NCBI GenBank assembly: GCA_001557505.1
Contig: LSAX01000005.1
Span: 1,426,001 to 1,490,000 of the forward strand
Reading direction: 5' to 3'
DNA length: 64,000 nt
From: Reticulascus tulasneorum
Lineage: Eukaryota > Ascomycota > Sordariomycetes > Glomerellales > Reticulascaceae
Position numbers and translations under genes: made by a program. The notes under the pieces were generated by a model. That model ran no database searches. It was not told the origin of the DNA and saw only the letters and a list, made by a program, of their open reading frames with translations. Positions 23,672-37,253 of this stretch are shown piece after piece. Position 1 is the first letter of the stretch; the number at the start of each line of letters is the position of its first letter.

Positions 23672-25706
23672 CGGAGTTTGTGCATGTGATAGAAACGGAA
23701 TAAGGGTCGAATAAGGGTCTTCAGGGACCGATGACGATGATCATGACACTAAGATACCCCTGCTTCCGTGGGAAGAAGTGTAGCTAGATATTGAAAATGA
23801 CATAATGGTGCCGCATGACGGGCTAGCTTCCACACGAGTGCGACTCTAGCGGTGATTGTGAGTGGATTTGATATAGCCGTTCTCCCATAGTACACGCACG
23901 TCGGGACGGCATATGCATCACAATAATGGGACCTGTGCGACGTTTGGTAAATGGGGTAACTGGAAGGATTTAGTCAGCATGACGTAGGCTGACCTCTTCC
24001 AAACTCGCGGTGTTTTTCTTTGTTTTGTGGGCGAGCAGATGATCTGCGCTGAGCGGAGCCACGTCTCCATCCTAGTCGGACAATTTCAGGCAGGGCTGCC
24101 TAGACGTCTCGAGTCCCTCGATGCTAGGCTGCTTCGGGCGCTGATCTACGATCCCCAGAGCAGTTCGATGCTCTCGACAGACGGACACGGACTCAGCTTT
24201 CGGTCTTCCAGAGCTGACGGGATGGGAGGAATAGACTCAGGGAAAGAGAGTGCTTTAGCGCAAGGAGGTTAGGAGAGAAGATTGAGGCTTCAATACCCTC
24301 CATCCGCCATTAACGCAAATCCTTCCCACTTGAAGACGGCGCCGTCTTTATTTTGGGGGTCTGGTAAGCCCCCCCACAGAAAGGGGAGGAACTGGAAGTG
24401 ATCGACGAATTAGCCACCGAACTTGTACAGCTTCATTCGGGCTTTTCATCGTTTCTGTCTACTATGTGCTTTCTCCTCTCTATTGTTTCGGCATTCGTCC
24501 CTTGGCGTAATCAAAACAGAATGCAGCAATAATTACAAGCAGATCGCACGCCGTCTGCCGGGTGCGGTCGTCGCTGGGGCGACTGGCAAGCTGGAAAATC
24601 AAGGGACTTCGATGACTTCACCGTCAAATCCGGGCACGCGGGAGATGGGAAAGCTCAGATTGCGGCTTGGGGCCCCATGCACATTCGCTCTCCCCCGGCT
24701 TTGGGGGGGTTGAGTGAGTGACACTGGGGCTGCTTTGGCTGGTCGTTCCCGTATTTGGGGAATGACTTGTCTTATTACCTGCATCTGCTGGGCTGATTGG
24801 GCGCGGCGTTCCTGTGCCTGCGGACCTTTTCTGCTCCCAGATGCACCTGGTCCGGAACGACCTCCATCATCATAACTAATCCAACTTGGGCGAAAGTCGA
24901 TACGAATCGATGGGATTCCCTCCACACCCCCAACCCCACAGTGAACGGACAAAGTTTGGGCTATGACGGACCCATTCGAAGTTTTTCTCGATCTTTGCAC
25001 CGGGAACTACACTAGGGATCAAGTGCTACATACAGACCCAAGGTAATTACGTAGATGCCCAATCGCCTCCCCCTTCGTACTCTTTTCTATTGCCTCTTTA
25101 CAACTTGCTCTTGATTCCTGGCGCCTGGAGTTCACCGGTACATTCCAACATCCCAATCAATCCCTCACCATCGACTGCAAGTGTGTGACTCCAGTTTCCA
25201 GAAGCTAGCTTTCGTCATCCCGCATCCGTCAAGTATCTACCTACCTGGGTTTTAGGAGACTTACTCACCCAGACACACACGAGACGACAATCCACGACCG
25301 CGTCTCGCCCGGCTTGCAATTGGCAACCTCGTCTCCCACAGATACCTATACACACATCACAACAAAGAATACGTCGGGCGCCGATTGGGTCCAACAGCAC
25401 CGCTGCGTCCAAATTAGGTCTGTAGTGCACCCGTATCTACTGCCGACAGCGCATTTGCGAATTACAGACCGCCCGAGTCAAGTGGGTTTGGACCGGTCTG
25501 GACCACCTCAAGTTTCTGGTCCGACACCACTGCGGCACATGCGCAGCTTCACGTCCAACGCAACCATCTAACTAGTGCCATCTGCTGGTTCGCGGTTTCC
25601 CGCCCAGCTCTCCTCCGGCTCTCCTCACTTCGGTTTCACACTTATTTCCTCCCGCCTTCAAGCTTCATGTCGAGGCACAGTTCCCCATGATCGTGCGACT
25701 GTCGAC
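23672..25706. promoter_or_regulatory. Intergenic region upstream of the hybrid histidine kinase
   Basis: About 2 kb between the WSS1-like and kinase genes. The kinase frame is open from 25575 on a GTG, but the first ATG in frame is 25707, so part of this is likely 5' leader; an additional upstream exon cannot be excluded. No other gene is supported. Confidence 0.4.
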
Positions 25707-28700
25707 ATGCTTCCCCTCGAACCCCTCGGCACAAGTAGCCATCCCCAAGGGTACAGTCCCGTAGCAACGACTGCTCGTCAGGATGGGGCCTCGCCGCGGG
25801 TCTCTGCGGACGGCGACCCTCGCGGTCATCCGCTAACAGATTCGGCCTTGCACGGCAATGACAGCGCTCATTATTCAATGGCCGGAAATCGCTTCTTTCG
25901 TGAGGGTCTCGCGCCAGGTGGGGTCCAGCGATCGCAGTCGTCCAGCCCGTTCCGACTGGCAATGCCGTACATTACACCGGGGCAGCTTGCTTTTTCGGCC
26001 ATGCAATATCTCCCCGTTCCGTTACTGGTCTTGAACAATTTAAAGACGGTTGTCTTAGCTAACGAAGCCATGGGAAAGATGCTAGGAATTGCACAAGAGT
26101 CTGCGAGTCTTAGCGAGGAGGGTCCATATGTAGCAGACAAGTTGAGAGGGCAAACGCTATCCCAAGTTGGCATCGATATGCTGCAGGACGGGAGACCGGT
26201 ATGGGTGACTTGGGAAGCTTTCTTGGACTCGTTGGTATTGGAAATGGGATCGAGGCAAGCCGCAAAGAATGCCGCGACAATAAGAAATCGTGCAGGCGCC
26301 GGCGACTCAACGCCAACGGCTGATGCTGTCCCTCCTCCGCGCCCAGGCTCGATCTCGTCGTCCGTTCAGGATGCTGTCGTGGAGGTTGTGATTTCTCGGA
26401 AAGACATTGGACTCGCGCCATTCAAACCCCAGTACAGGAGCAAGGATACGGAATCCCAGATTTACGCAAAGATGATTGTCACGATATGGGAGATTGAAGA
26501 CCATCAAGTCTTTTTTACCCTCACGTTTACCAGTTCACAGTCTCCTCCATCCTCGCTTATTTCCTCAAGAAAGTCCATCGCCAAATCGAGCATCCTCGAA
26601 GCCGCAGATCGCAAGACGATACCCAATTCTAACCCGCCATCGGTCAGCTCCAGCCATGATTCCAGCTCGCCCTCATTTCGTGTGAGTCCCGGCGCGGTCT
26701 CGCTTTCCTCGAGCCCATTCCCTCCGATGGGTCCTCCTTCCACCGGATCTCACGCTAGCACACCGTCGATCCTGCAGAAGATGATCACCATGAAGGACGC
26801 CCTGCTGGATAATACCCAAATGCCCATCATTGCGATGTGGAAAGACGCTAGTGTAATTTTCCCCAACCGGGCCGCACGTCAACTGCTCGAAAGGCATGCC
26901 GAGCCAAGTACGGATCAGCCCGAAGACGGATTGGGCGTTCTTTCTAGTTGGCAAGCATGGAATGAGGATTTCACCAAACGATTGGAACCTGTCGAATACC
27001 CGATGAGCGTATTATTACGAACGGAAAAGCCCTTTTCCTCCATGAAGATTGGAATGCTTGATCGGGAAGGCAAGGAGGTCGTCTTTGACGTGCTTGGCGA
27101 GGCCATCCGAAACGACGATACCGGAGAGTTTCTGGCGGGCGTTGTTACGTTAAGAGACATTACCGAGATGACGCAAGAAATTACGCAAATCAGGGAGCGG
27201 GACGAGGAACGATTTAAGCTCATCTGCGATACTATGCCTCAGCTCGTCTGGACAACAACACCGGATGGCTTTCATGACTTCTTCAATACAAGGTGGTACT
27301 CCTATACAGGACTGACACCCGAGACTTCGCTAGGGTTGGGGTGGAAGAACCCTTTCCATCCCGACGATATGCCGGACACGGCGAGAAAATGGCAGCACTC
27401 TCTGGCAACGGGAGAGCCGTACATGACCGAGTATAGGTGTTTGAGCAAGGAAGGCGAATGGCGGTGGTTTCTCGGCCGTGCACTCCCCCTGAGGAACAAG
27501 GAGACGGGTGCCATTGAGAAGTGGTTTGGTACGAAAAGTCCCGGTCGCGAGGTTGATCGCCTGCTAACAATGGTCTTCAGGCACTTGCACCGATGTGCAT
27601 GAAGGCGTGCAGTCCAAGATGACTGCGCGACAAACTCGGCAGCAGCTCCTGAGCGTCATCGCCCACGCCCACGTGACGATTTTCACTGTCGACGCCAACC
27701 GTACTGTTACAATGCTGGAAGGTGCGCTGATATGGGATACCACTGGCGACGACCTCACGGACCACGGCAATGGGGAGAGATGGTATATTGGGCAGAACGT
27801 GGACCAAGTTTTCAACCGCTTGAGCTCGGACCTACCGACAGGCGAGCGGCCTAAGTTCCTGCAACCGATCGAGTCAATATTGTCTGGACAGGCTACCAAT
27901 GATGTGAAGGAGCACAGCATCGGTATGTTGCGAGCACATTTCGACCCTCAACAGGTCAGAGCTAACAACTGATAATAGAGGACCGATGGTACCGAACCAG
28001 ATTCCTCCCCATAATGGGTAAGAAAGCCAAGGCGGGTGGGGCGACGAACGAGGCGTGCATCGAAGGCGCCATCGGGGTCATCATGGACGTTACAGAGCTA
28101 AAGGAACGTGAGCAAGACCTGGAGGAAGAAGCCAAGGAGAAGAGGCAGGCAATGGCCAACGAGGCGGCGGCCAAGGAAGCGAACAGGTTGAAGAGCCAGT
28201 TCCTGGCGAATGTGAGTGACACTAGCCACTCGGCGGAAGTGTGCCAGCTAACCGGGGGTGCGCAGATGTCCCACGAAATCCGGACGCCAATTACGGGTGT
28301 CATTGGCATGGCCGAGCTGCTGGGGGATACGGAACTGGATGCGGAAAGCCGAGACTACGTCGAGAATATCCAGCGATCTGCGAATGCCCTTCTCACTGTG
28401 ATCAACGATATCCTGGACTTCTCCAAGGTCGAGTCTGGCCGGCTGGACATCGAGGAAGTCCAGTTTTCGCTCTCCGTCATCGTCAAAGATGTGAGCAAGA
28501 TGTTAAGTTTTGCTGCCGAGCGGAAGAACCTGGACTTCCAGTCGGATATCTCGGGAGATGTGGAGAACGATCTGATAGTCATTGGGGATCCAGGCCGCGT
28601 GAGGCAAATCATCACGAACCTCCTGACGAACAGCATCAAGTTCACCAACCAGGGGTATGTCAAATTCTCGGTGCAGAAGGAAAAGGAGACTGCCGAGTCC

Positions 28701-30067
28701 GTCTACGTCAAGTTCACCATCGAGGACACCGGCATCGGCATAGAAGAAGACGTGCGCAAGAAGTTATTCCAGCCATTCAGCCAAGGGGATTCATCAACAG
28801 CAAGGCGATTTGGAGGGACTGGATTGGGTCTAACCATTTGTAAGAACCTAGTTGATCTAATGCATGGAAGTATCACGCTACAATCCTCCATCGGCTCAGG
28901 AACTGTGGCGATGTTCTGGATACCTTTCAACAAACCCCAGGGGCGGCAAGGCCAGAATTCTCTCGTGGAAATCAACACGCTATCGGATAGATTGCAGTCC
29001 GAGATGAGCGTGTCGTGCAACAGCTCAGATCACGAGCAGCTTCTCACATCTGCAGGTCCTGCGGAATCCGGGCAGTACCTGACCGACAAGAACAAATCAC
29101 CGCAACGGACGCGGTCCGTGAGAACCCCACCGACCTCAGAGGAAGATATTCCGATGGCGGAACGATCCAAGACACACATTTTGGTCGTCGAGGATAAGTA
29201 AGTTGCGCCATGCCCCTCATTGTGTTGATATTACAACTAACACCAGCCAGCGCTATCAATCAGCAGATCGCGACCAAAACAATCATGAAACTCGGCTTTA
29301 GCGTGACAGCCGCATGGAACGGCAAGGAAGCACTCGAATACCTTGCCGGAGCGCAAGAAGGGAACAACCCCAAACCAGACATCATCTTGATGGACGTGCA
29401 GATGCCAGTCATTGACGGTTACAAGTGCACTCACCTGCTGCGGCACCATATTCCGTACAAAGCGTACGTAGGCGACGTTCCCATCGTGGCAATGACAGCG
29501 TCGGCGATCCAGGGCGACCGGGAAAAGTGCAGGAGAGCAGGCATGGATGACTACTTGGCGAAGCCAGTCAAGAGCAAAATTTTGGAAAGGATGCTGGTGA
29601 GATGGAGCCTATCACGGCGGCGGCCACCGCTCCCTCGAACAGGATCGACCTCGGAATCAGACTGCTCGGATGCCGCCGAGCACTGCAGCAACGCAGACAT
29701 CCCCGGCACTGGAGTCGGCGATAATTTTAAGGGCAAACTTTCCCCGGAGTCTCTGCGCGCGCGGGGGGGACGCGGAATTGATGAAGACATGTCGAGCGCG
29801 CTCACACCCAAGCCATCCACCACGAGCGGCAGCGAGGAGCGATCCCCTTTCCACAACTCAGGTACGGACGAGAGTGAGCCAGGGCGACTGAAGCCCGAGT
29901 CGGACGAGTTGGCCATGTATGTACAGGCGGAGAAGTTGCTTGATGCGGGGGGCGGACGGAAGACGGCGCCACGGGGCCTGTCGATGGAGACGGTGATCCA
30001 CGGCCACTCGCTGACGGAAGAAAATGTCGAGAAGCTGGAGCAAGAGGCAAAGGAACGGCGGGGATAG
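25707..30067 (+). CDS. Multi-PAS hybrid histidine kinase / response regulator
   Basis: Five exons (25707-27528, 27581-27922, 27979-28211, 28266-29197, 29251-30067) keep phase and give 1381 residues. It is a soluble two-component phosphorelay sensor: no membrane segments are seen. PAS-like modules lie near residues 98-300, 360-480, 500-620 (the best, VWTTTPDGFHDFFNTRWY) and 630-780. The H-box MSHEIRTPITG has the phosphorylated His802. The ATPase shows the N box (ITNLLTNSIKFTNQG), DTGIGI and GGTGLGL. The receiver has the acidic pair before Asn1110 (VVEDN), phospho-acceptor Asp1158 (ILMDVQMP) and Lys1214 (LAKPVKS), so all phosphotransfer residues are present. The Ser-rich C-terminal tail has no motif. 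It resembles the fungal multi-PAS classes such as Fos-1/TcsA or DCC-1, but I do not fix the class. It should feed the Ypd1-Hog1 stress relay. Confidence 0.93.
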
Positions 30068-32477
30068 AAAAAATAACGGAGTTGGCATGATTCATTTTGG
30101 GATCTACAAAGTCATTCGGCACTATTTTCGAGCTGCATACCTGTTTCCTACTTTGTTACAGGCTGTACATACGATATCACGAATTCTTGTCTTTTGATGA
30201 GAGGGGATTTCGGGGGAAGAGACACATCTGCATGGCACTCATAGCGCGACAGGTCAGGTTGCATTTTGGCATTTCGATCGGCGTTGTGGGAAAAGGAAGA
30301 GATCATGTGGATAGCCTGAGCGAGCCTCAACCGGGCCCGTTCACAACATACATTCAATGGGGTTAGGCAGCGTTGGGTTTTATTTTCCCTGGGAATTGAG
30401 GTTATTTAGGACCCGAGAAGGATGAGTCTGTTGAGGATATGGCTTAGTGTTTATTCTGGAGTTTTTTGTTCGTCGACCACACCTCGTGGGAGATGTTGCG
30501 ATGTAGGAGGAGGTGGCTAGTCGTGTCGAGATACTCGCCCGGATGATGCATTGCTAGGCCGCATGGCCTTTGCTCGCGGAATTTAGCATACCAGAATGAA
30601 GCCATCACACTTGTTCGTTCGGCTATTACCCAGTAGCTATGCTATAGACTCTATTAGGAGACATCAAGCAACGCCTTTGCGGCTGTCGATCGTTTCCAGA
30701 AAATATGCAGCCAAGACAGCAGTCTACCACAAAAATGAATAGCGTTTGCATGTCTTGGTAGCAGATCTTCCACGGTAGGTGTCAGACAGACCTGAGCGCG
30801 GCGCTCTGCGCGAATCAAAGCGGGCAGCCTGAAGCGCCAAGGTGCATAGACGACGGTCTGGCTGAATCGTGCTCGGGAGGATTTCCCACGCCGGCGGGAG
30901 TCTCAGACATAGTCTGAACACCATGTCTCGGGGGGATATCTCGTTCGCGGGGGGAGATTACATACCTGTACCGGTTTCTCAAAAGGAATGTTACAAGGCG
31001 TGTCACTGACGATATGATTTGGGGGTCTTGGGGGGAAAAGAAGGGGAAACCTTGGATGACAGGGCCGAGTAGCAGGGCCTTGACGACATGTCAACATCGG
31101 AGACAGGTCTTTGAAGGAAGCAATCCGTAGTCCATCTCGCTTCGTCCCAAACCCCCTCTTCACGCTATGTGATGGTTTGGGGGTTTTAAGTCAGATAGAC
31201 AGGCGTCTGAGGAAAGCTTAAAAATAAGGCCGCGGCTTGGCTAAAAGCTTGGCATTGACCTTTGAGGTGGCATGCCATGGGGTGAGGGGGCTTGGCAAAG
31301 GGGGGGAGGGAGGGAGAGAGCGTTGAGAGTTCAGAGTTGAGAGGCGTTGGGTGTGTCGAAGAAGTGTCTGTGCCGAGTTGGCGATCATGCAGGTCCGCGG
31401 AAACCTTTCATGCGGCGGTGTTACTGAATTCGGCCGGGGGGTTGGCTGGCTGTGCGTGTAGGGAGGGTGCAGGCCTGTCCCTTCCCGGCCAATGTTTGGA
31501 GTTGATCGTTTCACCAGCGGATCGCAGACGAGATCGGCCAGTTTTGACTGGGTTGGATAGGACAGGACGTGACACCGAACTGGTCTGGGAGAAGGTCAGA
31601 CGGAGGTCAGGCCGATGAGTTGGAGACACACAAAGGAAAGGGGAAAGGGAATTGGAGGTCTGATGTGAGATGTGCGGCCCCAGTGGCTTGTCGGAAAAGC
31701 CGTTGGCCCCAGGTTCCTGTGGCAGTTCGGGCGTCAGTCCGATGTCTGAGGCAGTACTGGAGCAAGCTTGGATTGAGGTTGGGATATCCTTTTTGGAAGC
31801 CGATGTTGCCGCGGTTCATGGGCGAGGATTGTACGGATGTACTGTGGAAGTTCGATCCTTGAGGCCCCCCCTGGTGAGTTGGGACTGGAAACCGTTGATC
31901 CGTCCGTCTGGGCCAGTTCGCCCTAGCCTCGTCCAATGTGGTCGACGTCACTGACGTGTGTGCGTGGGTGTGTGTGTGTGTTGAATCCCGCCGCCGGTGG
32001 GAAGGGGAGGAGAGAGAGGGAAAGAAAGAAAGAAGAAGAGATTCCTAGGGTGAGCAATCGGGGAGTGGATATCTTTTTAAGATTCGAGCCGTCTGGGGCA
32101 ACATTTAGAGTTAAACAGGCCATAATCGTTGGGATGATTCGAGAACAGTCGATCTTTAAACAATGTCGACTGATTCTAAGGGGAAGCCACGCGGAGAGAG
32201 TGCAGACGTAGGGCTGGCGAGAGTCGCAACATGGGGTGAAAGTGGCCTGATTTTTCCCCTCATCGAACGGGAATCCTTCACTTCCTGTGCATGTAAAATG
32301 TGGGTGATAGTTGACATTCTACGGTAATACGTGGAGTGTGGGTGGTCCGATCGGACGGGCGGGCGGGCGTGTGCGGCACCAACCATCAGTTAAGCTTAAC
32401 TACATGCCTACATTCGTCGCTACACACTGTACACGCCTTATTATACTAACCAGTGTCTGTCTGGTATGTGATGTCTT

Positions 32478-32478
<1 letters not shown>

Positions 32479-32510
<32 letters not shown>
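32479..32510. repeat. (GT)16 dinucleotide microsatellite
   Basis: Sixteen uninterrupted GT units in the gene-poor region. Confidence 0.9.
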
Positions 32511-32511
<1 letters not shown>

Positions 32512-32904
32512 TATGTGAATGTATTTTGCACTGAGAGTATCCACACGCTTTCAAGGAGGAAGCATGATGCCTCTGAGGTGGAAAGGAGCTATGGGCAATC
32601 CAAGGGGGGGGAGGGTTGCCGAGGTCAGAAAACGCTCTCACTCGAACTCATCGGGTTTTTTCTTTTTTGGCTTCCATCAGACAGGAATATCAAGAAGGGA
32701 GGTTGAGATGGATTCGGCAACCCAGTGGGTAGGTGGGTTGCCAAAATTACAGGTACGGATGACGGCACGGACCACATGGAAGTAATTAAGTATTCGTCGA
32801 AGTAAGTAAGTTAAAGGCCAAGGGGAACCTGACGCAGATGCGACCTCGGGATCCCTGCTAGCGGCATGGTAACCGACCTTTGTAAGTGTGCTATGTTCTC
32901 TGCC

Positions 32905-32917
32905 GGGGGGGGGGGGG
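32905..32917. repeat. G13 homopolymer
   Basis: A run of 13 G bases in non-coding sequence; length may be uncertain as assembled. Confidence 0.85.
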
Positions 32918-33682
32918 CAAATACATCCATAAGTTACTACGTACGGACTACATGGTTTGTAGAAAGTAAGCTTAGCCTGGGGTTGCCTGGAAGGGGTCCG
33001 GCACTGCATATGCTGGTTCTGTACTTATGCTAGATCAAGGATCTAGGGGTGGGGAGGATATCTGTGGGAATCACTGGAAGAAAGGGGAGAATGGTTCACA
33101 TGTTCCTACAGGTAGACTGGGAGATGGGGGGGAGGGATCTGGGATTGTATCGGTGAGGTCAGACAGGCACAGATGCGCACATGCAGTAGTTTAATCTTAT
33201 CATGGGACATGCGCCAATCACGTACGCAACAAGGTGAGCTGTCCATCATCCTTTTCACATCTTCTACTACGACGTATGTATGGACGTAGCAGTCCGTAGT
33301 CCATGGAGATGTACGGGTTTACGGGAGTGCCAATGGCATCTATCGGATTTCCGTCACATTCCCTTCACCCCACAGAACCGAATCCCCATCACGCAACCAA
33401 AAAGGTTGTGTTGTGCTGTTGCTGTGCTGTGCTGGCCTGCCTCTGCATCAGTGTGAAGCCCCATCCTGCATCATTCGCACACCCCCAGTCGACGAGCGAG
33501 CAGTTTTCTGGCGAATCCGCACGGAGGGCATGCAACCAATTCGGGATTCCCTTAGAGCCATGCACATAATTAAGCGCCCAGTGATTTGGTCCCAATCCGA
33601 AACAGGACTGGTGGCCGTCTCTTTCCAAAATTATTCGACCACTCAGAGACGGGCCAAAACCACCGGCACACTGGCACGCTGG

Positions 33683-33703
33683 CACACACACACACACACA
33701 CAC
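33683..33703. repeat. CA dinucleotide microsatellite
   Basis: About ten CA units in the NoxA upstream region. Confidence 0.85.
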
Positions 33704-35327
33704 GCTATCCGTAGCTGTGCCTAGCCTCAAACCCGTTGTGCTGGGCTGGGCGGCGCCAAAGAAAAACAATACTACCACGTAGGTACTGTACCAAACGGTA
33801 GGTAATCTGTGGGAAAAGGTACAGAGATTGCTCGACGTGTGGTCCCAGGCACATGTATTCGTCGAAGCTTTCCTTTCCCATCTCTCTCGCGCCGGCCGCC
33901 GCCCTCGCTCCACTTGACTCTTTTCACGATGTGTCTATTATAGGAACGCCCATATCAAGTAGAAAGATTGATTTCATCTTCCTCTTCCTTTCTTCCTCTT
34001 CCTCTCCCCTTTTTGCAATCTTTCAACCCCGTTTCCTGTATTTACTTTCTTTCTGCCCCCGGCCCCTAAATTCAGCCTCCCTCCCCCCTTCTCCTACACA
34101 GTACATGAAGAAAAACGACCTCCCCTCCCCCCACCACCCCTGTCGCAACCGAAACACCAGAATAGCGTCGAGCGAGGCCCCTCGTCAAAGCGTCTCTAAC
34201 ACATCTCGTCTCAACTCATCCCACAAACTGTCGCATCTGCGCTGCCGTCCGATAGCCCTCCACTGTTAATCGGATCGCGCTGATACAACGCCCCCCCTCG
34301 CACTGCGAAACCCTCTCCAACGTCTGATCTGCGCCATCCCCACCGCCGCCCACCCTGCTCGTCGAGACTGCTCTTGCTTAGCAAGGCCCTTTTCGGCTCT
34401 GACTGATCAAACAAACGACCAGGGCATTACTGGTGAGGCGGTCTAAGAGGTTTCATGGGCACCTGACATCCGAAAGGTGCACACTTTGCTACCATCGCCT
34501 ATACTACGACTGCCTAACTCCCCTCCTACGCAGCATTACGGCGGCACCTCGTCGCCCTGCTCGACCAACGAACGCCGCCGCCCACCTTCCATCACCCGGA
34601 TCACTGTCCTTCCACCGAGCGCAACTCCCCCCCCCAAGTCGCACATCCCTCCCCTTTCGAAAAGAGCCAATCCGTACCCTCGTCGCCTCTTCGATCATCC
34701 CTTCCCAACCCCCCCCCTGCCGCCTCGAAGACTGTATCCCGCCAAGCTGACAGCTCGCTTGATTCGCCTCGCCTCGCAAATCCACCACGCACCCGTCCCT
34801 TTATGACTTTGTCCCATCCCGTCAAACAATACTTTTCTACCTCGTCCCACCCTCCTACGCACTTCCTCTCACTTCTTTCTCTCTTCCTTTCTCCTGTTGT
34901 TTTCTCGGCAGGGTAGAAGAGTCGACCAATCTTCGGAGCCTCCATTCCTTCCCTTACGAGATCGCTTCCTTTTCCTTTCCTTTTGCTGCTGGCTCAGATC
35001 GTTCATTATCTTTTTTACAACCACTTCGGCTTGGGTTCCGTTTTGACTGCGTCTGTTCATCCTGCGCGCGCGCCTTTCTGGACACTATACCAAACCCCGA
35101 TACCTTTTAATTTGGGAAGAGAAAGAGGATAATCGAGAAACTTTGGAAAATACAAGGGACGGACGAGTTGGGTCGCTATTGGATATCTGGTTCTTCGAAA
35201 TACACAGCCGGCTTCGCCATCCCGTTGCCGACCTATACACCTGCCTGCAGCTCGTTGGTTCTGTCGCAGGTCGACACTTAATTCGATTTAAGACGAGAGG
35301 AGGAATCCCTCTCGCTGTGCGGTCAAA

Positions 35328-37253
35328 ATGGGTGCCGGAGAATTGATCAAGAAGCAGTTCACTGCTCCAAAATTGCTGTTTCATGTCCTCTTCTGGACGT
35401 TTCATTGGGGCATTTTCGCCTATGGATGGTGCGTACTGGCCCGGGCTTCGTCCGAAGCAGCGACGACGACGACGCCGTTATGGTGCTAACCATTGGTGAT
35501 TCTAGGTGGAAACAAGCGGCGGATGCCCGGTTGGCTGGCTTGAATACCCTGCAGTACTCGGTCTGGCTTTCTAGAGGTGCTGGTCTGGTTCTGAGCGTCG
35601 ATGGCATGCTTATTTTGCTCCCCGTCTGCCGAACAATCATGCGATGGATCCGACCGAAGCTTCGATTTGTGCCTCTGGACGAGAATCTCTGGCTCCACAG
35701 ACAACTGGCCTACTCGATGCTGCTCTTCACCATCATCCATACCGCTTCGCATTACGTCAAGTGAGCAGGCCCCCCTTCCCCCGGGTTTTTACATGTTGGA
35801 CATTTTGCTAACCGCGAGTAGCTTCTTCAACGTCGAGAAAACCCAAATCCGACCCGTGACGGCCGTCGAGATCCACTATGCTCAGCCAGGAGGTGTCACC
35901 GGCCATGTCATGCTTCTCTGCATGTTGCTGATGTACACGACTGCTCACCACCGAATTCGACAGCAGTCGTTCGAGACCTTCTGGTACACCCACCACCTGT
36001 TCATCCCCTTCCTGTTGGGCCTGTACACCCACACAGTCGGCTGCTTCGTGCGTGATACTGCCGAGTCGTACTCCCCTTTCGCTGGAAAGGATTACTGGGA
36101 TCACTGCATCGGTTACCTCGGCTGGCGATGGGAGCTGTGGACCGGTGCTTTCTATCTCTGCGAGCGTATCTATCGTGAGATCCGAGCTCGCCGCGAGACC
36201 AAGATCACTCGCGTTGTTCGCCATCCATATGGTAAGCCCCCCTCCCCGTCGTTGACAAATTTCTTGCCCGCGATTGTCAGTGCTAACGAGATGCAGACGT
36301 CGTCGAGCTGCAGTTCAACAAGCCTTCTTTCAAGTACAAGGCCGGCCAGTGGCTCTTCCTCCAGGTCCCCGGTGTCTCCAAGTATCAATGGCATCCCTTT
36401 ACCATCACTTCCTGCCCATACGACCCATATGTCTCCGTCCACGTCCGACAGGTCGGTGACTTCACCCGAGCCCTTGGTGATGCCGTTGGTGCTGGTGCGG
36501 CCCAAGCCAAGATGTACGACGGAGTGGACCCCATGGGCATGTACGAGGTTGCGCTGCAAAATGGTCAGCAAATGCCCATGCTCCGAATCGACGGACCGTA
36601 TGGTGCTCCCGCCGAGGACGTATTCGAGAACGAAATCGCCGTCCTGATCGGTACCGGTATCGGTGTCACCCCCTGGGCCGCCATTCTGAAGAACATTTGG
36701 CACTTGCGCAACGGCCCCAACCCGCCCACTCGTCTCCGCCGTGTCGAGTTCATCTGGGTCTGCAAGGATACCGGTTCTTTCGAGTGGTTCCAGACCCTGC
36801 TGTCGTCGCTCGAGGCTCAATCCAACGAGGCCGCCCGCATTCCAGGCAGCTCCGGTGTTGAGTTCTTGAAGATCCACACCTATCTCACCCAGAAGCTCGA
36901 TATGGATACCACGCAAAATATCGTTCTCAACTCGGTCGGTGCTGAGCTCGACCCGCTTACTGAGCTCAAGTCGCGCACGAACTTCGGACGCCCGAATTTC
37001 AGCAAGCTGTTCGGCACCATGCGGGATGGCATTCTTGACCGGACATATCTGAACGGTCTTGAGGGAAGCATGCGGACCACGGTCGGTGTCTACTTCTGTG
37101 GTCCATCTCAAGCTGGTAAGTTTCCCTTGGCTCATCAATCGCAATTTCAAGAACATCTAGCTAACCGATTTACCAGCCCGAGATATCAAGAAGGCTTGCA
37201 AGACCGCGACCATCCGCGAGGTCCACTTCCGCTTCTGGAAGGAACATTTTTAA
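35328..37253 (+). CDS. noxA: NADPH oxidase, NoxA/Nox1 type (catalytic subunit)
   Basis: Five exons (35328-35428, 35506-35760, 35822-36231, 36297-37115, 37177-37253) give 553 residues, the usual NoxA length. The enzyme moves electrons from NADPH through FAD and two hemes across the membrane to make superoxide, controlling fungal differentiation with NoxR and Rac. The N-terminal half has six likely membrane helices with the heme-ligand histidines in HRQLAYSMLLFTIIHTASHY and the THHLF..LYTHT helix. The flavin site is HPFTITSCP (near 287). NADPH-binding elements are DGPYGAP (near 355), GTGIGVTPWAAIL (near 374) and the YFCGP segment. The C-terminus VHFRFWKEHF is the conserved Nox ending. There are no EF hands and no long N-terminal extension, so NoxC and NoxB are less likely. 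The first intron splits a Trp-Trp pair. Confidence 0.96.

Larger units (their letters stand above)
30068..35327. other. Long gene-poor region upstream of NoxA
   Basis: About 5.3 kb with no supported protein gene. It contains a (GT)16 run, a CA run and a G13 run. From about 33,850 to 35,060 the plus strand is strongly pyrimidine-rich, as in long 5' leaders of highly expressed fungal genes, and leads directly to the NoxA start. A few short upstream ATG frames, for example at 34803, could act as uORFs if transcribed. Confidence 0.45.

Noticed and set aside
36170..37156. 328-codon minus-strand frame over NoxA
   Set aside because: Antisense shadow of the conserved NoxA exon; no motif.
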